From assembly GCF_010668395.1 (NCBI RefSeq), contig NZ_WUEY01000019.1, positions 1 through 64,000 on the forward strand: a stretch of DNA of 64,000 bases. Direction: 5' to 3'. The translations under genes were made by a program, and so were the position numbers. The notes under the pieces were generated by a model, which ran no database searches, was not told where the DNA came from, and saw only the letters and a list, made by a program, of their open reading frames with translations. Source of the DNA: Martinezella lusitana. Its GTDB lineage: Bacteria; Pseudomonadota; Alphaproteobacteria; Rhizobiales; Rhizobiaceae. Shown piece after piece: positions 52,822 to 61,698 of this stretch. How positions within the stretch are numbered: position 1 is the stretch's first letter; each line of letters begins with the position of its first letter.

Positions 52822-54711
52822 TCAGGCCGCACGCGAGGAGAACTCGCCTCCCTGCCGCTGATGAGAACCTTCCCGGCCCGGTTCGAGGCGGAAATTCGCA
52901 AGCAGATCTTTCAATTGTTCGGCTTGGGAAGCGAGGTTTCCGCTGGCCGCAGAGGTTTCCTCAACCATTGCCGCATTCTGCTGCGTCCCCTGGTCGATCG
53001 AATTGACCGCGATGTTTATCTCACCCAGACTAGCGGACTGTTCGTGTGACGCCTTGACTATGGCGACGACGTGCCCGCTGATCTCCTGCACATCCGCGAT
53101 GATGGCCTGCAATGCCGTGCCGGTTTCACCGACCAGCGTAACGCCGGATTTCACCTCATGGTCGGATTTGGCGATAAGCGCCTTGATTTCCTTTGCCGCA
53201 TTGGCGGATCGTTGTGCCAGCTCGCGCACTTCCTGGGCGACGACCGCAAAGCCTTTGCCGGCATCTCCAGCGCGGGCGGCTTCGACACCGGCATTGAGTG
53301 CCAGGAGATTTGTTTGAAAGGCGATTTCATCCATCATGTCGGTGATCGATCCGATCGCCCGTGACGAACGCTCGATCTCGCCCATCGTCTTTACCGCCTG
53401 TTGAACGATCGCGCCGGACTTTTCGGCGCTTGCGCTCGTCCGGGCAACGACGCCACCGGCTTCCTCAGCCCGCTTTGCGGCATTCCCCACTGTCGCAGTG
53501 ATCTGACTAAGGGCGGCGGCAGTTTCCTCGACCGATGCGGCCTGACGTTCCGTGCGTTTCGACAGATCATAAGCAGCCGAGCTGACCTCGCTTGCCGCGC
53601 CGTCGATCGACAAGGCGTTTTGTTCGACCGACTGCAGGGCCTTGCGCAGGATCTCCACCGAATTGTTAAAATCGAGCCGAAGCGTGTCGAGCGCGGGGAT
53701 GAAGGGTTCCACGATCTTGCATGTCAGATTGCCATCGGCAACCTGACCCAGCCCCGCGCCGATCTCGTTCACGGCGCGGACCCGCCCGGTAATGTCGGTG
53801 GCGAACTTCACCACCTTTGTCACCTTGCCGTCCTCATCGAAGATCGGGTTGTAGGATGCCTGGATCCAGACCTCCCGCCCGCCCTTGCCGAAGCGCTTGA
53901 ACTCTTCCGCGACGAACTCGCCGCTGCGCAACCGCTGCCAGAACGCGGCGTAAGCCGGGCTATGCTGATAGGCGGGATCGACGAACATGCCGTGGTGGCG
54001 CCCGACGATCTCGGGCAGTTGATAGCCGAGCGTCGAAAGGAAATTCTCGTTGGCGGTCAAAATCTCGCCTTCAGGCGTGAACTCGATAACAGCCTGGGCG
54101 CGCGAAATAGCGGTAATCTTGCCCTGCGCATCGCGGGCGGCCGCCACCAGACCGGTGGCTCTGTCGGCCTCCGTGCGCGCCTGTTCCTCATTGTAACGAG
54201 CAATGGAAAGCAGCTTGTGGGTCTGAGCGATCGTCCAGACCAGGGCCACGGTTTCGAGCACAAGGATCACCGCGTGCAAAATCACGCGGCCGAGACTCCC
54301 GCCGCCGTAGAAAACGAGAGTGTCGAGGCTCAAGCCGAGACCCAGATGATGTACGGCAACGAGCGCCGCGCCTAACAGAATGACGCGGATGTCATACATG
54401 AGGGCGCTGATCGCCAATGCTGCGAAAAACGCCATGTGAATGTCGGTTTGCCAGGGATGCCCTCGCGTGGCGATCAGCAGCGCCACGATCTCCGTCATGA
54501 GCGCGGTCACGATCATCAGCCGCAGGGCGTCACCCTGGCGCATCGCGACATAGGTCGTGCCGAGACCCAGAAGTCCGATAATGGCTAGTACGGATGCAAG
54601 GCCGAAGGAACCCTGAATGGCCCAATCGACGGTGAGGGTCGTCGCCGCCAGAAAGGCGACGATTGCACAGAGTGCTATGCTGGACAGCTTTCGGACATGA
54701 TCGAGCGTCAT
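52822..54711 (-). CDS. Methyl-accepting chemotaxis protein with PAS domain and multi-pass membrane N-terminus
   Basis: A 629-residue chemoreceptor. Residues about 10-175 contain around six hydrophobic segments without a large periplasmic domain; about 205-310 form a PAS domain (VIEFTPEGEILTANENFLSTLGYQLPEIVG to KVVKFATDITGRV); then a HAMP-like linker and the signalling hairpin with EIAFQTNLLALNAGVEAARAGDAGKGFAVVAQEVRELAQRS. The layout suggests sensing a membrane, redox or intracellular signal rather than a periplasmic ligand. No CheR-docking pentapeptide of the NWETF type is seen at the C-terminus. A small membrane-protein gene lies 4 nt upstream on the same strand. Confidence 0.93.
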   Translation of the reverse strand: MTLDHVRKLSSIALCAIVAFLAATTLTVDWAIQGSFGLASVLAIIGLLGLGTTYVAMRQGDALRLMIVTALMTEIVALLIATRGHPWQTDIHMAFFAALAISALMYDIRVILLGAALVAVHHLGLGLSLDTLVFYGGGSLGRVILHAVILVLETVALVWTIAQTHKLLSIARYNEEQARTEADRATGLVAAARDAQGKITAISRAQAVIEFTPEGEILTANENFLSTLGYQLPEIVGRHHGMFVDPAYQHSPAYAAFWQRLRSGEFVAEEFKRFGKGGREVWIQASYNPIFDEDGKVTKVVKFATDITGRVRAVNEIGAGLGQVADGNLTCKIVEPFIPALDTLRLDFNNSVEILRKALQSVEQNALSIDGAASEVSSAAYDLSKRTERQAASVEETAAALSQITATVGNAAKRAEEAGGVVARTSASAEKSGAIVQQAVKTMGEIERSSRAIGSITDMMDEIAFQTNLLALNAGVEAARAGDAGKGFAVVAQEVRELAQRSANAAKEIKALIAKSDHEVKSGVTLVGETGTALQAIIADVQEISGHVVAIVKASHEQSASLGEINIAVNSIDQGTQQNAAMVEETSAASGNLASQAEQLKDLLANFRLEPGREGSHQRQGGEFSSRAA

Positions 54712-54715
54712 CGGA

Positions 54716-55120
54716 CTACCTTGAGACAGGTTGAGTTTGTTGTGTCAGCGGCTCGCAAAGACCTCTTGCCGCAAGAGTGAAAAGTGCACCTGCGGAGCGG
54801 ACGCGCGATGCGAACTCTGAGTCAGGCGCATAAGCGACGACCACGTTGGAAAATCGGGAGGGAGCGACGATTGACCCGCCGGCGGCCACAACGACTTTCC
54901 AGGCTGTCACTTCGTCGGTGAGAGCGGGGAACACGACAGCCATTTGCCCCGTCGATGGCGGCGCGTAGTCCGCAACAAGAAGGCATGCGACGGTGAATAG
55001 CGCCATGAAGAGGGCAGGCAGGAGCGCGGAGATCGTAAGTGGCGGCGACGCAGCGCTCATCGGGAAGCTATCGACCGCCTCCGCCGAGTCATGGTCCTGC
55101 CGATGACGAAAAATCCTCAA
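54716..55120 (-). CDS. Hypothetical membrane-anchored protein upstream of the chemoreceptor
   Basis: An open frame of 134 residues; the likely start is an internal ATG at 55060 (MSAASPPLTISALLPAL), giving 114 residues. It has one transmembrane helix (ALLPALFMALFTVACLLVA) and a soluble tail of about 80 residues with a beta-like pattern (WKVVVAAGGSIVAPSRFSNVVVAYA). No family is recognised. With only 4 nt before the chemoreceptor gene it is likely cotranscribed and might modulate the receptor. Confidence 0.55.
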   Translation of the reverse strand: MRIFRHRQDHDSAEAVDSFPMSAASPPLTISALLPALFMALFTVACLLVADYAPPSTGQMAVVFPALTDEVTAWKVVVAAGGSIVAPSRFSNVVVAYAPDSEFASRVRSAGALFTLAARGLCEPLTQQTQPVSR

Positions 55121-55861
55121 TGCCCTGCCCCTCCCTCCGACCAGCCCTGCTATGCATCCGTTCGATCATGGCGGCCATTGGCGGCGAGAGGATCGATGCG
55201 TGTATTCGATCAATTCTCACCGGAGGAAGGAAGCATGCGGACGCGCCGCGCTTCCTTTGCCTGACCCTGGCGAACCTCGAACGTCGTTCACCCAGGATAT
55301 CTGGCCCCCACCAATCTTCCTCGAAAGAATGAGGAATATCCGTCCACGGCTTTTCAACGATAAGATCAACAGATCCAGCGCCGATGCAGCGAGCCGCAAA
55401 CCGATATATTCGGAGTTACTCTCTCCCAAGCTTGAGCATCCGGATCGAAGGTCATTTAATACCTTAATGGTTAACGATCCGGTACGAGGTATACATTGGA
55501 ATCGATGAGGGAAGAGACCGGGGATCGTTTATGGCATCTCGCAATCGACGCCCCCAACCATCATGCCACGTTCAATCTTGACTCATCGCGCCATGCTCCT
55601 GTCGTTCTCCGCGAAAGACGCAGGCATTCTCCTGCAGTTCCGAAGGAATTGAACTCCTCCCGTATGGGATGCTCGGCGGGAGGAAGAGGAACGAAGCATG
55701 AGCGGCACCCCTCCTTGACCCTTGCGAGGATCCCGAGGCAGACCATCTCGATCGGAACGCTTGCGACTGTGATGGTTTGGGAACGTGTTTGAATTTACCC
55801 TATCGGCAAACCCGAGGGAGTATACAGCCCTTGCTGGAATTCGAGCCAAGCCGGCAAAAAT

Positions 55862-55877
55862 CCTGACAGCTGTCAGG
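55862..55877. other. parS-like partition site, copy 1
   Basis: Perfect 16-bp palindrome CCTGACAGCTGTCAGG. Identical copies are at 55982-55997 and 59430-59445, the latter overlapping the end of repB. The repetition near repABC supports binding by RepB. Confidence 0.75.
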
Positions 55878-55981
55878 GTTCACGCATTGCCGTGGACGGG
55901 ATGGATGACAATTTTGGCAGGCTCATTCGAGGGAACTTTTGGGCGTGGAGTCGCGGTGGAACCAGTAGTCCATTCCAAAAC

Positions 55982-55997
55982 CCTGACAGCTGTCAGG
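55982..55997. other. parS-like partition site, copy 2
   Basis: Second identical CCTGACAGCTGTCAGG palindrome, 120 bp from copy 1, about 2 kb beyond the 3' end of repC. Confidence 0.75.
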
Positions 55998-56411
55998 ATT
56001 CTGGAACAGACTGTAAGGAGGTCTTGGCGGCTGAAGCCGCCGGGCAAACCCCAAGGTATCGCGGCGAGGGGCTTAACGGTGGCATCCAACGTCAAGCGTG
56101 CAACGTGATCGATCTGCCGGCAGCCGGCCTGCTGCGCACAATAGCTGCCGGGACAGAAGTCTCATGTCCCAAGGGCAAAAATGCGCGGGACCGATCTTGG
56201 CTGTCACCGTGCGCTACTTGCTTTGAAGGGTCTCGGCACCCGCCTGACTATCGGGCTTTGACCACTCCAGCCTCGACGAGCTTGACAGGCAAGGGCGCCC
56301 ATCTCTCTGATGAAAGAGATACATCGTGAATGCTCGAACAAATATACGACGCCAATCTACCTTCAAGTTTCCACCGGCGGCGCTCGCTGAACGCTGAGAA
56401 AGGATGGATCA

Positions 56412-56915
56412 TTGCCGTCTGCCCCTGAGCTCCTCATAACGGAGACCGACGAATGGATCGTCAGTCATCGAGCGAACTCGTCTCTTCCCGGCTATCTGAT
56501 CATTGCCTCGAAACGGTTCGCCAACGATCTGTCCGAGTTGCCTGAGGACACCTTGCGCGAGCTTGGCCCGCTGCTGGCTCTGACGCAGACCGTTCTCCGC
56601 CGGAAGCTGAATGCCCGGCGCGTCTATATCGGCCGATATGGACATGCACCCGGGCAATCGTTCCATTTTCATATCATCCCGATCTACCCGTGGGTAGAAG
56701 AGCTGTTTTGGCTCGACGAGCGATACCGAGTGCTTCAACAATTCACCGAAGGGACCGCGGAAGAGACAACCGACGGTGCCGAGCTGACGCTGTTCGTGTG
56801 GCGTGAATTCTGCGAGCGTCTCCAACCACCACCCATCAAGGGGCCAACGGTTCCAGAGGTCGTCGAACTACTCAAAAAAAGCATGTCGTCACGACCGTCA
56901 CCGATCAATATTTGA
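56412..56915 (+). CDS. HIT-like domain protein
   Basis: A 167-residue protein related to the histidine-triad superfamily. The pattern LPGYLIIASKRFANDLSELPEDTLRELGPLL and the triad-like FHFHIIPIYPW correspond to HIT nucleotide hydrolases or transferases, although the third His of HxHxH is not in the standard place. The start is taken as TTG at 56412 after AAAGGATGGATCA. It stands alone in gene-poor DNA near the rep region. The substrate is unknown. Confidence 0.75.
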   Translation: MPSAPELLITETDEWIVSHRANSSLPGYLIIASKRFANDLSELPEDTLRELGPLLALTQTVLRRKLNARRVYIGRYGHAPGQSFHFHIIPIYPWVEELFWLDERYRVLQQFTEGTAEETTDGAELTLFVWREFCERLQPPPIKGPTVPEVVELLKKSMSSRPSPINI

Positions 56916-57646
56916 ACGGCTGCAAAACGTCCGATCATGCCTGTCGAAACCCTGCTGACGCCACTGTCGCCGCGACACAGGAAAAACGGAATCCTGGGTG
57001 GGATTTGGAGGGGGAATTTGCTTGACTTATAGGCGCGACTATCGTGCTATATGTCCCATAGCGGTCGAGATTATCGTCCGGATGGCTAAATTCGAAACTT
57101 GATAGCCTTTTGATTTTTCAGAGTAAATTTCTATATGTGAAGCTATCTGGCAATTAGCTTCCATCAGCCATACAGTCGCTAGATATGCCTGTTCAGCTGT
57201 ATGCTCGGCCCTTTGATCGAGAGCGGAATTCCATCATAATCGGCTCTGATGGCGGCTTTTTCACCGCATTCTGGACCTCTTTTGAAGGCTCGAAACGGGC
57301 AGATCGCAAGTGCCGCGACGTGCTTTATTCTCCCGAAAGGCCCATTCCTGACTGAAAAGCTTTCGAAGGGGATGCAAACCGCATCCGGGATAGCGGCCTG
57401 ATTTCCGCCTAGTGATGCAGCCACGTTTTGAAGCGAAGGCAGAGGGAGTTTGTCAGAAATGCCACCTCTTGCCCTCTCCCTGAAAATGCGGCGCTTACCC
57501 GAAGCACAACCGGCCCTTTGGGTCTCGAATGTCACCGGAGCATTACGAAATTGTAAGGGTGCTATTCATTTTCGGTTAAGTCTCGATGGGGCATCAAAGT
57601 CATGCGTAAACACGCAGCATCAACCCCCAATGCTTACGAGGCTCAC
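56916..57646. other. Gene-poor gap before the small secreted protein
   Basis: 731 nt without a convincing gene. CTTGAC (57021-57026) and CTATAT (57047-57052) resemble alphaproteobacterial promoter boxes but are 20 nt apart, which is wide. A 56-residue frame at 57185-57355 lacks a ribosome site. The DNA is more AT-rich than its surroundings around 57060-57170. Confidence 0.4.
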
Positions 57647-57817
57647 ATGAAAAACCTGTTTCTTGCTTCCGCCATCGCCCTGGTATCCGTTGTCGCCGTC
57701 AGCGCCCCGTCCCAGGCTGCTCCGTTCCATCGTCATCACCATGATTGCGTCGTCAAGAATGTAAAGCACAAGGTTCACGGCCATTGGGTCGTTCGCAAGG
57801 AACGCGTTTGCCGTTAA
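57647..57817 (+). CDS. Small secreted His-rich basic protein
   Basis: A 56-residue protein from ATG 57647. Residues 1-24 form a Sec signal peptide (MKNLFLASAIALVSVVAVSA, cleavage SQA-AP). The mature part of about 32 residues is rich in His, Lys and Arg (PFHRHHHDCVVKNVKHKV) and has two Cys that could form a disulfide. Short periplasmic proteins of this type are common in rhizobia but their role is not known; metal binding through the His cluster is possible. Confidence 0.7.
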   Translation: MKNLFLASAIALVSVVAVSAPSQAAPFHRHHHDCVVKNVKHKVHGHWVVRKERVCR

Positions 57818-58016
57818 TTATCGCATTCCTGTCGTCGGTAGTGATCGGCGATAAACTGGACGGCCATAGCTGAGTGGATCGGCTGTGGCCGTATCGTTTC
57901 AAGGGCAGCAAACTTCATAGCGTCATGCGATCTGGCCGAACCTCGGAAGCTCGATCTTGGGAACAGCCGCCTGAAATACCGGTCTCGCTGAAATCGGTGC
58001 CTTTTGGTTAGTCGTC

Positions 58017-59252
58017 TCACGACCTCATGACAAAACCTTTGCCTGGAACAGCACCTCTTCCGCTACTGGCTCGAAGCAGCGCGGTCAGGACAGGGCCAAG
58101 CGAAAACGCCCCCCGCTTTGCCTTTGTCGAGAGATCTCGCAGGTAGGCTCCGGCTGAGTTGATATGCCCGGATCGTTCGAGGATGCAGGCCATCGTCGCG
58201 GCCGCGTTTTCCGGCCCCATCATGTCACAGGCATCCTGGTAGGCTCTCGGGCTGATACCAAGCATCGATCGCACCACAACGGCGGCGGACATCATATCTC
58301 GCCAGCTGTTGATCGTGCCCGTCGGACCATAGGCGTTTATCTCGGGGCAGGCTTTCAGCACCAGGTCGAGTGGAAATACTTTCATCGCGCCGTCAAAGGA
58401 CGGCTTTCGGTTTTCAGGTTTTGCTTCCTGCTCGTTTTCAAAACTGACTTCAGATTCAGAGATGGATTCTGGATTTGAATTCTGTATGTGGCGCTCACCA
58501 TGAGCATCATTGGTGCTATAATTCTGCGTTTTTTGCTGTGTTTCCAGAAGCTTGACGATTTCGCTCCGCAAACGCTCCATGTCATGGAGGATCGAGGCGA
58601 TTTCCATCATCGCGGGAGAGCGTGGAATGCGCCCGATGAGGTGCGAGAAGCACTCTTCGATGAAGACCCAATCACCGGCCGCACCTTCCTCGATCGCTGC
58701 TGCAATCAGCTTGCGAATATCGCGCCGGCATATGGTGAGGTTCTCCCTTGCGCGACGAAGGGCAAGACGATCGGCAACGACCTGCTGTGCCACGGAAGCC
58801 AATTCCTCGGCGCGCCAGAGAAGTGGGGAAATATCGAAGCCGAATGCGCTTTCAATCTCACCGGCCCGGTCTTTCCTGGCATAGCGCTTGCCATTGGCGC
58901 TATCCCTTCGAAGGATCAGGCCGGCTTCGATAAGAAGAGCGAGATGCCGGCGGAGCGTTGCGCCCGCAATACCATGGGCACGCAACGTCAATTGCGCGTT
59001 CGAGGGAAAGACGACAAGCTGAGCATCCCGACGAAGTTCGTTCTCGGGATAGAAACTCAGCAAGGCGCTGAGCACCGCCAGGCTGCGATCCTGTAATCCC
59101 AATCGTTCTCTTGCCTCGGAGACATCTCGAAAGATTTTCCATTTGTCGGCTGATCTGATTCGGCCCGTTTCGGCAGCGGCAATCTGCCGCCGCACCAAGG
59201 CAAGCGCCAACGATCGCCGCCCGAATGGCGTCGTTATATGTCCTTCCTGCAT
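58017..59252 (-). CDS. repC: Replication initiator RepC
   Basis: A 411-residue RepC of repABC replicons. The ATG at 59252 (MQEGHITTPFGRRSLALALVRRQ) is preceded by AAGGTGAGGAA; an upstream TTG would overlap that ribosome site. The N-terminal region with DRSLAVLSALLSFYPE, FPSNAQLTLRAHGIAGATLRRHLALLIEAGLI and NGKRYARKD is the DNA-binding part; the C-terminal ISPRAYQDACDMMGPENAAATMACILERSG and SAGAYLRDLSTKAKRGAFSLGPVL are highly typical. RepC initiates replication at an origin inside its own gene. Its expression is limited by the antisense RNA upstream. Confidence 0.97.
   Translation of the reverse strand: MQEGHITTPFGRRSLALALVRRQIAAAETGRIRSADKWKIFRDVSEARERLGLQDRSLAVLSALLSFYPENELRRDAQLVVFPSNAQLTLRAHGIAGATLRRHLALLIEAGLILRRDSANGKRYARKDRAGEIESAFGFDISPLLWRAEELASVAQQVVADRLALRRARENLTICRRDIRKLIAAAIEEGAAGDWVFIEECFSHLIGRIPRSPAMMEIASILHDMERLRSEIVKLLETQQKTQNYSTNDAHGERHIQNSNPESISESEVSFENEQEAKPENRKPSFDGAMKVFPLDLVLKACPEINAYGPTGTINSWRDMMSAAVVVRSMLGISPRAYQDACDMMGPENAAATMACILERSGHINSAGAYLRDLSTKAKRGAFSLGPVLTALLRASSGRGAVPGKGFVMRS
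58400..58550. other. Probable replication origin (oriV) within repC
   Basis: A distinctly AT-richer stretch inside the central part of repC, corresponding to the low-complexity hydrophilic region of the protein (QQKTQNYSTNDAHGERHIQN). In studied repABC plasmids oriV lies in the AT-rich middle of repC. Boundaries are approximate. Confidence 0.55.
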
Positions 59253-59347
59253 TTTCCTCACCTTCAAGAAGGCAAAAGAAATCCGCTCACCAAAAACAGT
59301 GCCTAAAGACTCTTGACTAGGATTCGGGGAAATGCGATTCTTCAGTT

Positions 59348-59400
59348 GCTACATTGAAGAGAAGGCTTCCACGACGGCAACGTTTGGGGGCCTTTTTCTT
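59348..59400 (+). ncRNA. Counter-transcribed antisense RNA (ctRNA/incA) between repB and repC
   Basis: On the strand opposite repABC, TTGACT (59313-59318) with a weak GATTCT (59336-59341) at 17 nt spacing would start a transcript near 59348. A G-U-tolerant hairpin formed by 59363-59392 followed by TTTTTCTTTT (59393-59402) ends it. Size of about 53 nt, position and orientation match the small antisense RNA that represses repC and sets incompatibility in repABC plasmids. Confidence 0.75.
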
Positions 59401-59429
59401 TTGCTTGGCTTCCTTTCCAATCAAAAAAA

Positions 59430-59445
59430 CCTGACAGCTGTCAGG
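59430..59445. other. parS-like partition site, copy 3, overlapping the repB stop
   Basis: CCTGACAGCTGTCAGG, identical to the copies at 55862 and 55982. It covers the repB stop codon (59441-59443) and adjoins the repB-repC spacer. Confidence 0.78.
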
Positions 59446-60478
59446 AGTTACGGTTATCTCGCTGACGGGAGAAGCGCTCGATCAAGCCGGGCAGCTCTCC
59501 TTCGACAAATTTTATGAAGTCCACGCCCCGCGCTCCCTCGCCCAGGATTCGAACCTCTTTCGGTAAGACCACACAGGCACCAAGCCGCGTTCCCGACGAA
59601 TCGGCAATCGGGATCTGGGTGGTGCCGTTCGGACCGGAGCGCGGCTTGATCGCGTTCAGCGCCAGCTGGAATCGCTCATCCGATGTTTCCTGTCCTTCAC
59701 GGGTGCCTGACAGGATCGCACGCACAGCCTGCAATGCATCCGGCGCGGCTGAAATCATTTTAGCCAGCTCCAGCCAGCGCGGGCGACCGATCTTCGGGGC
59801 CCTGCCGATCGATGCGATCACATCTGCGGGGATCGCGCGATAGACGCTGCGCATGCGGGCAAGTTCCGCATCCTCGATCGAAAGAGCAGCATAGATATGC
59901 CGCGCCTTAATGCCGGCGTCGTCCATACGGGCGGCGAACAGCGCGCGTTCGATCCAGGTCAGATCCTGCCTGCTGGCGTTCTCTATCCCCTGCGCCAAAA
60001 CGAGGTCGAGATCGGAAATCTGCACCTCTATAGCGCGTACGGTGCGCCCGAGCTCAAGTGCGGCGCGCCATCTCCGGTGGCCGTAGATAACCTGATATCG
60101 ATCGCCCGCGGATGGATGCCGCCGAACCTGGATCGGAACCTTCTGGCCCTCCTCCTCGATCGAGCGCTTGAACAGCTCGAAGTCATGCGGGTTGTCGTCC
60201 GGCAGGCGATCCGGATAGGGGGAGGGATCGATGAGATTTGGATCGAGATCCTCAATCCAGCCGCCGCCGGCTTCGACGATGGCACGCAGTCGATCGCGCT
60301 CGGCACGAATGTCGCCAATCGCACGGTGCGCAGCACCGATGACGCCCGCTCCAACGCGGGCCGGCTGAGCCGGGGCAGGGGCGGGCGAAGGTTGGCTGGT
60401 CGTAGCTTCTTCACTTTCCAGTTCGGCTGAAAGCAGACCAAAACTGGCAACGATGGATTTTCTCGGGCTCTTGCTCAT
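59441..60478 (-). CDS. repB: Plasmid partitioning protein RepB (ParB family)
   Basis: A 345-residue ParB-type protein. After a variable N-terminus (MSKSPRKSIVASFG) comes the ParB/Srx-like domain (DLDPNLIDPSPYPDRLPDD, FELFKRSIEEEGQKVPIQVRRHP, YQVIYGHRRWRAALELG) and the helix-turn-helix part (NASRQDLTWIERALFAARMDDAGIKA). It would bind the CCTGACAGCTGTCAGG sites and work with RepA in segregation. Its start overlaps the repA stop by 4 nt. Confidence 0.97.
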   Translation of the reverse strand: MSKSPRKSIVASFGLLSAELESEEATTSQPSPAPAPAQPARVGAGVIGAAHRAIGDIRAERDRLRAIVEAGGGWIEDLDPNLIDPSPYPDRLPDDNPHDFELFKRSIEEEGQKVPIQVRRHPSAGDRYQVIYGHRRWRAALELGRTVRAIEVQISDLDLVLAQGIENASRQDLTWIERALFAARMDDAGIKARHIYAALSIEDAELARMRSVYRAIPADVIASIGRAPKIGRPRWLELAKMISAAPDALQAVRAILSGTREGQETSDERFQLALNAIKPRSGPNGTTQIPIADSSGTRLGACVVLPKEVRILGEGARGVDFIKFVEGELPGLIERFSRQRDNRNS

Positions 60479-61698
60479 CCTCGCCCCCAGCTTGCATTGA
60501 TGAGTTGCACGATCGCTTCATTGACAGCGTCGACCGACTCGCGTGCACGCTTGTGCGTATCGCGACCGATCTGCCCCATTTCGAGTTCGTAAATCGAACG
60601 CTTGGCAAGCCCCGCCGCTTCGACGGCCGTGCTTTCGATCGCCGTCGGCAAGAGGACGTCGGAGCCGAACAGATGGCGCAGCAACGCCACGACTTGCGAC
60701 TGAGGCGCATCGTTCGGATCGTGGCGCGTGACGAGATAGCGAATGAAATCCTGGTCGAGCTGGGCGCCGCTCTCGTTGAGCACGCTGATCAGGTCGCCCA
60801 TCATGAGCAGGAACTGGCTCATCGACGCCACGTCGAGCATGGCGGGGTGGACCGTGATGATCATGCTCGTGGCTGCATAGATCGCACTGAGCGTCAGGAA
60901 ACCGAGCGACGGAGGCGTGTCCAGTATGACGACGTCGTAGTCTGCTTCTATCTCGGCCAGAACGAGCTTCAGCCGCTCGAAAAAGATGGCGCCGGAAGCT
61001 GACTTCTGGGCGAGAACGCGAGGGGTCTCGTGCTCGTACTCCATCACTTCCAGATTGCCCGGAATAAGGTCGATACCGTCGAAATAGGTCTTGCGGATGA
61101 TGTCGCGAATTGGACGCCGTTCGGCCTCCTCATATCGCAATGCCGCATAGATGGTCTCGTTGGCGCCGACATCGATTTCCGGTTGTGCGCCGAACATCGC
61201 CGAAAGCGATGCCTGCGGATCGAGATCGAGGGCAAGGACGCGGTAGCCATGTAGGGCGAGATAGTGCGCGAGATGAACGCAACTGGTCGTCTTGGCGCTT
61301 CCGCCCTTGAAGTTGGCGACGGCGAGAACTTGAAGATGTTCACCAGGGCGGCGACGCGGCAGGAAACGCAGGGCCTCGGCGGGCTTCTGTTTGGCAAACA
61401 GCTCCCGCAATTCGTTGATCTGGGCGAGGGTGTAGACCCGGTGGTTGTTCTCCAGCCGGCTGGGCGCAGGCCCTCTGCCTTCGCTCGACATCAGCTTCAA
61501 GGTCGAATCCGGAATGGACGTCAGCTTGGACACTTCGTTGGTCAGGAACTGACGGAGCATCTTTTCAGACTTCGGCGGATACATGCGCGTTCTGAGCTGC
61601 TGGAGCTGGCCCGACAATATCGTCGCATGGCGCGCAATTTTGCTGCCTGCGTTTTCCTTGGAAGGAGCTATTGTCTCCGTGCGGTTTGCTATCGCCAT
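60475..61698 (-). CDS. repA: Plasmid partitioning protein RepA (ParA family ATPase)
   Basis: A 407-residue Walker-type ATPase. The N-terminal part has a helix-turn-helix region (FLTNEVSKLTSIPDSTLKLM) followed by NNHRVYTLAQINELRELFA; the deviant Walker A is ANFKGGSAKTTSCVHLAHYLALHGYRVLALDLDPQASLS and Walker B is VVILDTPPSLGFLTL. It drives segregation with RepB and represses the operon. It is the first gene of repABC on the minus strand; TTAACG repeats lie about 85-108 nt upstream. Confidence 0.97.
   Translation of the reverse strand: MAIANRTETIAPSKENAGSKIARHATILSGQLQQLRTRMYPPKSEKMLRQFLTNEVSKLTSIPDSTLKLMSSEGRGPAPSRLENNHRVYTLAQINELRELFAKQKPAEALRFLPRRRPGEHLQVLAVANFKGGSAKTTSCVHLAHYLALHGYRVLALDLDPQASLSAMFGAQPEIDVGANETIYAALRYEEAERRPIRDIIRKTYFDGIDLIPGNLEVMEYEHETPRVLAQKSASGAIFFERLKLVLAEIEADYDVVILDTPPSLGFLTLSAIYAATSMIITVHPAMLDVASMSQFLLMMGDLISVLNESGAQLDQDFIRYLVTRHDPNDAPQSQVVALLRHLFGSDVLLPTAIESTAVEAAGLAKRSIYELEMGQIGRDTHKRARESVDAVNEAIVQLINASWGRG

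Larger units (their letters stand above)
55121..56411. other. 1.3-kb gene-poor segment carrying two parS-like palindromes
   Basis: No convincing gene was found; open frames here have poor codon patterns and no family match. The segment holds two copies of the 16-bp palindrome listed separately, 120 bp apart, and a TTAATGGTTAACG sequence (55464-55476) similar to the repA upstream repeats. It may be a centromere-like region of the replicon. Confidence 0.5.

Noticed and set aside
57021..57052. CTTGAC and CTATAT promoter-like boxes
   Set aside because: The 20-nt spacing is wider than the usual 16-18 nt and no clear transcript or gene follows.
57185..57355. 56-residue frame in the gap before the small secreted protein
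   Set aside because: No ribosome site and no domain. It could be part of a dispersed intergenic repeat, but this cannot be judged from one copy.
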